Source: Actinomycetota bacterium (GTDB taxonomy: Bacteria; Actinomycetota; UBA4738). From it: a stretch of DNA of 5,355 nucleotides. Every line of letters begins with the position of its first letter. Position 1 is the first letter of the stretch. The DNA lies in NCBI GenBank assembly GCA_005888465.1, contig VAYJ01000270.1:1-5355 (forward strand), read 5' to 3'. A program made the translations under genes and the position numbers. The notes beneath the pieces are model-generated. The model worked only from the letters and a program-made list of their open reading frames with translations. It ran no database searches and was not told where the DNA came from. Positions 1 through 4,741 of the stretch are shown piece after piece.

Positions 1-1
1 G

Positions 2-649
2 CCGCCAGGACAGGAGCTCCAGCAGCATGTCGTCACTACCGCGGGCGGCGAGCGCAGCGTCATGTTCCACGGCCACGGTGCCGGACTGCTCGACCAGCGA
101 AAAGAAGCGATCCGCCAGTTCTTTCACCAGCTCGACCGTGGCCTGCCCTCACGGTTGCCGGATCGGCGCCCCCCCCTTGTGCTCGCTGGCGTCGAGTATC
201 TTCTGTCGATTTATCGCGAGACCAACTCGCATCCCGGCGTGCTGCCCGAGGGGATCCTCGGCAATCCCGAGCTGGAGTCCGCGCAGACGCTCGGCTCGCG
301 CGGGTGGGAGATCGTGAGCCGGCATCTCGAGGCTGCCGAGGCCGGGGCCGTGGCGCGCTATGAAGAGCGAGTCGGCCACGGGCGGGTCTCGGCCGATCTG
401 GTCACGGTGGTACGCGCGACCTACGAGGGCCGAGTGGAGGAGCTCTTCGTCGCTGATGGAGCCGAGCGGTGGGGCACCTTCGAGCCGGGATCGGGCGCGG
501 TGACCGTGCGTGACAAGCCCGGTTCGGTGGGCGAGGACCTGATCAATCTGGCCGCCATCCAGGCCTTCCAGCGCGGTGGGGCGATTCATGTCCTGGAGCG
601 GTCACAGGTCCCGGACGCCGCCGACGTCGCCGCTATCTTCCGGTATTGA
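2..649 (+). CDS. Bacterial eRF1-like (baeRF family) protein, 5'-truncated by the window edge
   Basis: The frame is open from base 2 to a TGA at 647-649, giving 215 residues; the start lies outside the window. Visible landmarks are SVMFHGHG near partial residues 19-26, PLVLAGVEYLLSIYRE at about 58-73, a WGTFEPGSGAVTV segment, and the C-terminal end AADVAAIFRY. From memory these match the bacterial archaeo-eukaryotic release factor group (baeRF, family 3/7-like), proteins of roughly 370 residues, so about 40% at the N terminus is missing here. The family shares the eRF1/Pelota-type domains and has been proposed from comparative genomics to act in ribosome rescue or translation quality control; biochemical proof is thin. 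The final part corresponds to the L7Ae-like domain. Codon use is strongly GC-ending and the frame is uninterrupted, so this gene looks functional. The exact baeRF subfamily is uncertain. Confidence 0.8.
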   Translation, partial: PPGQELQQHVVTTAGGERSVMFHGHGAGLLDQRKEAIRQFFHQLDRGLPSRLPDRRPPLVLAGVEYLLSIYRETNSHPGVLPEGILGNPELESAQTLGSRGWEIVSRHLEAAEAGAVARYEERVGHGRVSADLVTVVRATYEGRVEELFVADGAERWGTFEPGSGAVTVRDKPGSVGEDLINLAAIQAFQRGGAIHVLERSQVPDAADVAAIFRY

Positions 650-700
650 TTCCCAAAGATGGAGTCGGAACGATTGAGTTGGGCAAGCGGAGAGCGTTGA

Positions 701-1000
701 CGCCCTGACTGCGCTTTTGCGCAAGCTCAGCGCACCTTGATCGTCCTGGACGACGCAGATTCCCGAGGAGGACTGGCGCTGTTGCTCGGCCTTGACTATT
801 CTGTCGAGATGGCCGAGAGCGGCAAAGAGGTCCTAGATTGTCTCGCCCATCGCACATACGACGTGATTCTGAGTGATCTGCGGATGCCGGGAATGAGCGG
901 CGAAGACCTCTATCGTCGGGTCGCCCGGGACTGGCCGCATCTGGTGTCGCGGTTCGTAGCCGCATGGGAGTCATTGACCTCGATCTGCAACGGTCGGTAA
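701..1000 (+). pseudogene. Receiver (REC) domain relic of a response regulator or hybrid histidine kinase
   Basis: The frame is open between a TGA at 698-700 and a TAA at 998-1000. It reads as the first two thirds of a receiver domain: an acidic pair in LIVLDDAD, then AESGKEVLDCL, then YDVILSDLRMPGMSGEDLYRR, whose D (codon 875-877) is the expected phospho-acceptor. Similarity stops after PHLVSRFV. The usual beta4 Thr/Ser (as in FVTGD) and beta5 Lys are absent, and I found no continuation in the other frames. There is no ATG; the only early start is TTG at 737, inside beta1, without a convincing ribosome binding site. The third acidic residue of the DDE motif is A. The DLRMPGMSGEDLYRR wording is typical of REC domains at the C terminus of hybrid kinases. 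I infer a remnant that cannot fold or signal normally, although a small expressed peptide cannot be excluded. Confidence 0.65.
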
Positions 1001-1240
1001 CGCTCCTCGAGCATGCGTTTCAAGGTCCGCGATCCCTTCTGCCACTCGGATGCATGAGCCATCGGGTCGTCCGGTCAGGATGATGCCGAGGACAGACGCT
1101 ATAAACTGACTCGCACCGTCCCCCTTCAAGTCGCCCATCAGTTCGTACGAGAGACAGGTGGCGCTGCTCGCCGTACTTCCCTGCCGAACGGCTATCACGA
1201 GCGCGCTGCCCGTGCCTTCGCGCGCGGGGTGAGAAATCCG

Positions 1241-2137
1241 TCAGCGGCGCAGGATCGCACGCAGCGTCTCTTTGAGCTCGGGATGCCGGAAGCGAAAGCC
1301 GGCGGCGAGAAGGCGCGCCGGGACCGCGCGCTGCCCGGAGAGGAGGAGTTCCTGCGCCATCTCGCCGAAGACGAGGTGTGCGGCGAAGGCGGGCATCCTC
1401 AGGACGGTCGGACGGGAGAGCACGCTGCCGAGCGTCTTGGTGAACTCGAGATTCGTCACAGGTGCGGGCGCGACCGTGTTCACTGGTCCCGCGAGCTCTA
1501 TCGTCCTGAGCGCGTGTTGGATTGCCTCGACGACATCGTCGAGGGCGATCCAGCTCATGTACTGCTCGCCGGAGCCGACCTTTCCGGCCACGCCGAACTT
1601 GAAGGGAGTGAGCATCTTCGCGAGCGCGCCGCCCTTCTCCGACAGGATGACGCCGAAGCGCGCGTGGACGACGCGGATGCCGGCGGCGCGCGCGGGGTCG
1701 GCAGCCTTCTCCCATGCGCGACAGACCTCCGCGAGGAAGCCCGTGCCGGACGCGGCCGTCTCGTCGAGAGGTTCCGAACCGCGCGGCCCGTAGACGCCGA
1801 CCGCCGAGGCGCAAACGAGGACCGAGGGTCTCGTTGCGAGCCGCGCGACGCTCTCCGCGACGAGGCGCGTGCCCTTCTCCCGGCTCTCCCGGATCCGGCG
1901 CTTGCGCTCGGCGGTCCAGCGCGACGCGATCGACTCTCCGGCGAGATGGACGACGGCGTCCACGCCCTCAAGCGCCGCGAGATCGAGGGAGCCCGCCTGC
2001 GGATCCCACGCGATCGACCCCGGCGCGCGCCTCCCGTCCGGACGGACCATCGGCCGGACCTCGTGTCCGGCGGAGGTGAGCACAGGCGTCAGCGCCGATC
2101 CGACGAGTCCCGACGCCCCGGAAATCGCGACGCGCAT
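1241..2137 (-). CDS. TIGR01777 family epimerase / SDR-type NAD(P)-binding protein
   Basis: This encodes a complete 298-residue protein, the normal length for the TIGR01777 family (E. coli YfcH-like). The N terminus MRVAISGASGLVG carries the GxSGxxG Rossmann motif (residues 7-13). Next come VVHLAGESI (62-70), the family hallmark WTAERKRRIRESR (74-86), CASAVGVYG (109-117) and SWIALDDVVEAI (195-206). The C-terminal DUF1731-like region, about 249-296, includes LLLSGQRAVPARLLAAGF. The YxxxK of classical SDRs is replaced by FLAEVCRAWE, which is usual for this family. It is predicted to be a cytoplasmic NAD(P)-dependent epimerase or dehydratase on a nucleotide-sugar-like substrate; the true substrate is unknown. 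The start at 2137 is chosen because the Rossmann strand begins there and an AGGAGG lies 8 nt upstream. The in-frame ATG at 2185 would add 16 acidic residues and place that site inside the gene. It is divergent from the methyltransferase gene and shows no damage. Confidence 0.93.
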   Translation of the reverse strand: MRVAISGASGLVGSALTPVLTSAGHEVRPMVRPDGRRAPGSIAWDPQAGSLDLAALEGVDAVVHLAGESIASRWTAERKRRIRESREKGTRLVAESVARLATRPSVLVCASAVGVYGPRGSEPLDETAASGTGFLAEVCRAWEKAADPARAAGIRVVHARFGVILSEKGGALAKMLTPFKFGVAGKVGSGEQYMSWIALDDVVEAIQHALRTIELAGPVNTVAPAPVTNLEFTKTLGSVLSRPTVLRMPAFAAHLVFGEMAQELLLSGQRAVPARLLAAGFRFRHPELKETLRAILRR

Positions 2138-2145
2138 GGATCGCT

Positions 2146-2151
2146 CCTCCT
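2146..2151 (-). promoter_or_regulatory. Shine-Dalgarno AGGAGG of the TIGR01777 epimerase gene
   Basis: Read on the minus strand, this is a perfect AGGAGG within AAGAGGAGGAGCG, with 8 nt between it and the ATG at 2137. It decides the start codon against the upstream in-frame ATG at 2185. Confidence 0.85.
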
Positions 2152-2211
2152 CTTCGTCGGCGAAGTCCGCCGCCGACACCGACATGCCTGTTTCACGGCA
2201 GCGCGAGCTCG

Positions 2212-2241
2212 ATTAGTACCGGCTGGACCCAGACTCGTCAA
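2212..2241 (-). promoter_or_regulatory. Candidate sigma70-type promoter for the epimerase gene
   Basis: On the minus strand, TTGACG (2241-2236, five of six matches to the -35 consensus) is followed after 17-18 bp by TACTAAT (2218-2212). Within it, ACTAAT matches four of six -10 positions at 18-bp spacing. This would give a leader of roughly 65-70 nt before the ATG at 2137. AT-rich hexamers are rare in this background, which adds some weight, but no transcription evidence exists. Confidence 0.35.
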
Positions 2242-2392
2242 CCAGTCAGATCTTCTCCAGTCCATCTCTCCGTCGATCGCTCTCCAGAAGTACGATGCCA
2301 GGTTGGGGGTTGCTGCCGGATCCGCCCTCAGTCAACTTGCACGCGCGCGTGCCCCGCCTCCGCCGAAGCCCGCAAACGCCGTGTGATCGGTT

Positions 2393-2413
2393 GGGGCCTG
2401 CCCGCAGGGCCCC
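2393..2413. repeat. GC-rich hairpin in the intergenic spacer
   Basis: GGGGCC-TG (2393-2400) pairs with CA-G-GGCCCC (2405-2413). The result is eight base pairs, one bulged G and a 4-nt CCCG loop. There is no T-run on either side, so an intrinsic terminator is unlikely. Its role is unknown. Confidence 0.5.
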
Positions 2414-2528
2414 ATCTTGGCTGTGCGTGGCTTCAATGAGGGAGACGAAAGCGCGATGAAGAGGGTCCACTGAACCGGGTCATCGTGTTCCACTTGGACT
2501 TTGGCGCCCTGCCTTCGTCGGTCTGCCG

Positions 2529-2579
2529 GCCCAGGTTTCATGAGCAGATACCGCGGTTTAGGACTCATGAGACCGGGGC
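2529..2579. repeat. Long imperfect inverted repeat upstream of the methyltransferase gene
   Basis: GGTTTCATGAG (2534-2544) faces CTCATGAGACC (2564-2574), an 11-bp dyad with a single T/G pair that is an acceptable wobble in RNA. Beyond one A/G mismatch the arms extend by GCCC (2529-2532) against GGGC (2576-2579). The 19-nt loop contains CCGCGG. Each arm holds the palindrome TCATGA. It could be an operator for a dimeric regulator, an mRNA leader hairpin, or an end remnant of a mobile element. The pairing is seen directly; the function is inference. Confidence 0.6.
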
Positions 2580-2582
2580 ACC

Positions 2583-2596
2583 ATGATTGCAATCAT
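2583..2596. promoter_or_regulatory. 14-bp perfect palindrome ATGATTGCAATCAT, candidate operator
   Basis: The sequence is exactly self-complementary over 14 bases and sits 4 bp after the long inverted repeat and 111 bp before the methyltransferase ATG. It is AT-rich in a GC-rich background. The ATTGCAAT core has the look of a binding site for a dimeric helix-turn-helix repressor such as a MarR- or TetR-type protein, but no such regulator gene is in the window. Confidence 0.4.
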
Positions 2597-2653
2597 ATGG
2601 AGAGGGAGGGGTGCGGGTCTTTGCCAAGGCCGGCGACGCTCCCTGTACTAGAG

Positions 2654-2672
2654 ACGGGGCCAGCCCCGTTTT
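2654..2672 (+). terminator. Terminator-like hairpin in the methyltransferase leader
   Basis: ACGGGGC (2654-2660) pairs with GCCCCGT (2663-2669), leaving at least six stable pairs around a CCAG loop. A run of four T (2669-2672) follows. This is the form of a short intrinsic terminator on the plus strand. It lies only about 35 nt upstream of the methyltransferase ATG and just before its ribosome binding site. No plus-strand gene ends nearby, so it could act as an attenuator in the leader or as protection from upstream read-through. The T-run is short. Confidence 0.4.
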
Positions 2673-2693
2673 CCTGGCGGCCGCGCGTGGCGC

Positions 2694-2698
2694 GGAGG
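2694..2698 (+). promoter_or_regulatory. Ribosome binding site GGAGG of the methyltransferase gene
   Basis: GGAGG is followed by 9 nt and then the ATG at 2708. It favours 2708 over the in-frame upstream ATGs such as 2597, whose extra residues look like translated leader (rich in R, P and G) and do not resemble the family. Confidence 0.65.
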
Positions 2699-2707
2699 GT
2701 CGGTCGC

Positions 2708-3121
2708 ATGGAGGCTTTCGCGGACAAGCGGCGGCGCATGGTCAAGGACCAGATCGCCGCTCGTGGAATCATCGATCAGGCTGTCCTGCAGGCCATGCGA
2801 GCAGTCCCGCGCGAGCTCTTTGTCCCGGACGCGGCTGTCGAGTTCGCCTACGAGGACACGCCCCTTCCCATCGAGGAAGGGCAAACGATCTCCCAGCCCT
2901 ATGTGGTGGCGCTCATGGTCGCCGCGCTCACGCTCACCCCTCGTGATCGTGTCCTTGAGGTTGGCGCCGGCTCCGGTTACGCGGCCGCCGTGCTCTCCCG
3001 CATCGCCGCGGAGGTCTACGCGATCGAGCGGCACGAGGCGCTCGCCGAGTTGGTGAAACGGCGAATGAGAGAGCTGGGCTTCGACAATGTCCATGTCCTG
3101 CATGGTGCATGCTCCCTATGA
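2708..3121 (+). pseudogene. pcm: Protein-L-isoaspartate O-methyltransferase, N-terminal two thirds, frameshifted
   Basis: PCMT uses S-adenosylmethionine to methylate L-isoaspartyl residues in age-damaged cytoplasmic proteins so that they can revert to aspartate. From the ATG at 2708 the frame gives 137 residues. MVKDQIAARGI (11-21), VPRELFVP (33-40), the family signature ISQPYVVALM (61-70), SAM motif I VLEVGAGSGY (82-91) and the acidic YAIERHE after it (104-110) are all present. The frame ends in a TGA three codons after VHVLHG. Family members continue with GDGxxGWxxxAPYDAI. Here HAPYDAIVV follows in another frame, one base beyond the HG codons. Compared with E. coli Pcm, eight residues are missing, so the simplest cause is a loss of about 23 nt. 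The rest of the methyltransferase is fused to the esterase domain downstream. As read, the product lacks its C-terminal strands and should be inactive. A sequencing or assembly error is an equal alternative. Confidence 0.85.
3087..3112 (+). repeat. Short tandem repeats at the methyltransferase frame break
   Basis: ATGTCC occurs twice in a row (3087-3098) and is followed at once by TGCATGG and TGCATGC (3099-3112). The frame change of the methyltransferase maps to base 3107, inside the second TGCATG. The ATGTCC pair is also explained by coding for VHVLH, so part of this is coincidence. Confidence 0.5.
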
Positions 3122-4676
3122 CGCCATTGTGGTCGCGGCAGGTGGGCCGGTCGTTCCAGAAGCGCTCCGAGCGCAGCTTGCCATCGGCGGCCGGCTGGTG
3201 ATCCCTGTTGGAACGACACCACGAACGCAGGAACTCATGCGCGTGACGCGAACAGGGCAGACCCAGTACCGGGAGGAAGAGCTGGGCGGGGTGCAGTTCG
3301 TACCTCTCATCGGCGCCCAGGGTTGGGAGGAGCCCGGGGCGGTGAGAGAGATTGTGCGTCCCGCACGCGGCCAGGGGTCAATCCCCGACCTGCTCCGGGA
3401 GACGGTCGAGCCCATCGATGGCATCGAGTCGGTCAAGCTCGACGCGCTGCTGGATCGCATCGGCGACGCCAAGGTCGTGCTACTCGGCGAGGCCACCCAC
3501 GGCACCTCAGAGTTCTATCAGATGCGGGCCCGTGTCACGCGGGAACTCATCGTCCACCGAGGCTTCCGCGCGGTGGCGGTCGAGGCCGACTGGCCGGACG
3601 CCGCCCGCATCGACCGTTACGTGCGCCACCTCGCTCCCACGGGGACGACGCAGGAGCCCCCCTTCAGCCGCTTTCCGACGTGGATGTGGCGGAACCAGGA
3701 GGTTCACGAGTTCGTCGAGTGGCTCCGCTACCACAACGCAGAAGCTGCCGATCCCGCACGGCGTGTCAGTTTTCACGGACTCGACCTCTATAGCTTGTAC
3801 GCATCCGCAGCAGCGGTGGTCGGCTATCTGGAGCGAGTGGATCCCGCGGCCGCGTCTCTGGCCCGGAAGCGCTACGGCTGTCTGACCCCGTGGGAACGGG
3901 ATCCCGCGACCTATGGGCGCGCCGCCCTGACCGGACAGTACCGGACGTGCGAAGGTGACGTGGTGGCAGCGCTCCGTGATCTGCTCACCCGGCGACTTGA
4001 CTACAGCCAGCGCGACGGAGAGCTATTCCTCGATGCCGCGCAGAACGCCCGGCTCGTTGCCAATGCTGAGCAATACTATCGCACGCTCTACTACGGCTCT
4101 ACGGCTTCCTGGAATCTGCGCGATCAGCACATGTTCGAGACGCTGGACTCGCTGCTCGCCTTCCACGGCCCTGAGGCCAGAATCGTGGTCTGGGAACATA
4201 ACTCGCACATCGGTGACTCGGCGGCCACCGAGATGGCCGCTCGTGGAGAGCACAACGTCGGCCGTCTTTGCCGCGCGGCGTACCGAGAAAACACCTATCT
4301 TGTCGGCTTCGGGACCGACCATGGGACGGTGGCGGCCGCGTCCGACTGGGATGCTCCTGTCGAGATCATGGACGTTCGGCCTGCCCACCGCGAGAGCTAC
4401 GAACGCTTGTGCCACGACGCGGCGGTGCCGGCCTTCCTGCTTCCATTGCGCGACCCCATTCGAGAGGCCGTACGCGAGGAGCTCCGGGCCCCGCGCCTCG
4501 AGCGCGCGATCGGGGTCATCTATCGGCCGGAGAGCGAGCTGGCCAGCCACTATTTCCAGGCCAGCCTCTCGGGGCAGTTCGACGAGTATGTCTGGTTCGA
4601 TCGGACGGCCGCCGTCATGCCTTTGGGTCAGATGCAGACGGCGCGGATGCCCGAGACCTACCCATTCGGATTGTAA
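3087..4676 (+). CDS. PCMT C-terminal segment fused to an erythromycin-esterase family hydrolase domain
   Basis: The frame encodes 529 residues from ATG 3087; real homology starts at HAPYDAI (residue 8). Residues 8-85 are the end of an isoaspartyl methyltransferase (PVVPEALRAQLAIGGRLVIPVG, then GVQFVPLIGAQGW). A linker of about 20 residues follows, then a complete erythromycin-esterase-like domain (PF05139 type), about 107-529. It contains GEATHGTSEFY (134-144) with the ExxH pair E135/H138, VEADWPDA with E166, FHGLDLYSLY, and VVWEHNSHIGD with H371/H374. The spacing E135-H138-E166 equals that of the EreB active-site residues E43, H46 and E74. The domain end, YVWFDRTAAVMPL, is typical. EreA/EreB hydrolyse macrolide lactones, but most relatives have unknown substrates, so resistance should not be assumed. 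No signal peptide is seen. The gene overlaps the upstream frame by 35 bases, so translational coupling from ATG 3087 could still yield the esterase domain. Originally this was one PCMT-esterase fusion starting at 2708. Confidence 0.88.
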   Translation: MSMSCMVHAPYDAIVVAAGGPVVPEALRAQLAIGGRLVIPVGTTPRTQELMRVTRTGQTQYREEELGGVQFVPLIGAQGWEEPGAVREIVRPARGQGSIPDLLRETVEPIDGIESVKLDALLDRIGDAKVVLLGEATHGTSEFYQMRARVTRELIVHRGFRAVAVEADWPDAARIDRYVRHLAPTGTTQEPPFSRFPTWMWRNQEVHEFVEWLRYHNAEAADPARRVSFHGLDLYSLYASAAAVVGYLERVDPAAASLARKRYGCLTPWERDPATYGRAALTGQYRTCEGDVVAALRDLLTRRLDYSQRDGELFLDAAQNARLVANAEQYYRTLYYGSTASWNLRDQHMFETLDSLLAFHGPEARIVVWEHNSHIGDSAATEMAARGEHNVGRLCRAAYRENTYLVGFGTDHGTVAAASDWDAPVEIMDVRPAHRESYERLCHDAAVPAFLLPLRDPIREAVREELRAPRLERAIGVIYRPESELASHYFQASLSGQFDEYVWFDRTAAVMPLGQMQTARMPETYPFGL

Positions 4677-4741
4677 GCGCCGTGACTCGTACCCCCCGCG
4701 GGCACGGCAATATTCCGATCGCCCTCACACGACTTCGGTGG

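Larger units (their letters stand above)
2138..2707. other. 570-bp divergent intergenic region without a convincing gene
   Basis: This is the spacer between the minus-strand epimerase and the plus-strand methyltransferase. The left part (2138-2241) holds the epimerase ribosome binding site and candidate promoter. From about 2242 to 2520 I see no recognisable protein in any frame, only a GC-rich hairpin at 2393-2413 and two similar short words, GTCCACTGA (2465-2473) and GTTCCACTTGGA (2487-2498). From 2529 to 2672 three separate dyad symmetries occur close together. The open frames crossing the region have amino-acid content typical of chance GC-rich reading frames. Base composition is somewhat lower in GC around 2530-2600 than in the flanking genes. 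Confidence 0.6.

Noticed and set aside
710..734. Nested small dyads TGCGC-TTTT-GCGCA and TGCGCT...AGCGCA after the release-factor gene
   Set aside because: The stems are only five or six pairs, there is no T-run after them, and they overlap the receiver frame. Too weak for a terminator call.
971..1198. Minus-strand 75-codon frame containing GDLKGDGASQFIASV and ILTGRPDGS
   Set aside because: It faintly recalls the GDL...L...TG...V pattern of DUF4388-type domains, but the third codon positions are not GC-biased, the start is GTG, and no ribosome binding site is visible. Not enough to call a gene.
1201..1225. GCGCGC...GCGCGC hairpin downstream of the epimerase gene
   Set aside because: It is a six-pair stem of simple GC alternation with a 13-nt loop and no T-run on the minus strand, so it is not distinguishable from background in this composition.
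1020..1814. Minus-strand 264-codon open frame inside the epimerase gene
   Set aside because: It is an out-of-frame reading of the same strand, extremely arginine-rich, and carries no domain. The TIGR01777 frame explains the region.
1229..2386. Plus-strand 385-codon open frame opposite the epimerase gene
   Set aside because: It is antisense to a clearly conserved gene. Its composition (very rich in R, A, G, D and E) is what the complement of GC-rich coding sequence gives, and no family motif is visible.
2246..2592. Overlapping minus-strand frames of 74 and 86 codons in the intergenic region
   Set aside because: They show no recognisable motif or ribosome binding site and have a composition typical of chance open frames. 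They also cross the dyad elements.
2501..2707. N-terminal extension of the methyltransferase up to upstream start codons
   Set aside because: The frame is open, but the extra residues do not resemble the family, and the GGAGG at 2694-2698 places the start at 2708.
3104..3110. Programmed +1 frameshift at GGT-G-CAT joining the two methyltransferase frames
   Set aside because: Skipping one base would restore the frame, but eight conserved loop residues would still be missing, and no slippery codon or stop-codon context is present at the site.
3087..4676. Calling the esterase domain a macrolide-resistance gene (ereA/ereB)
   Set aside because: The active-site pattern is shared by a large family of mostly uncharacterised enzymes. 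The fusion context and lack of mobile-element neighbours do not support a resistance role.
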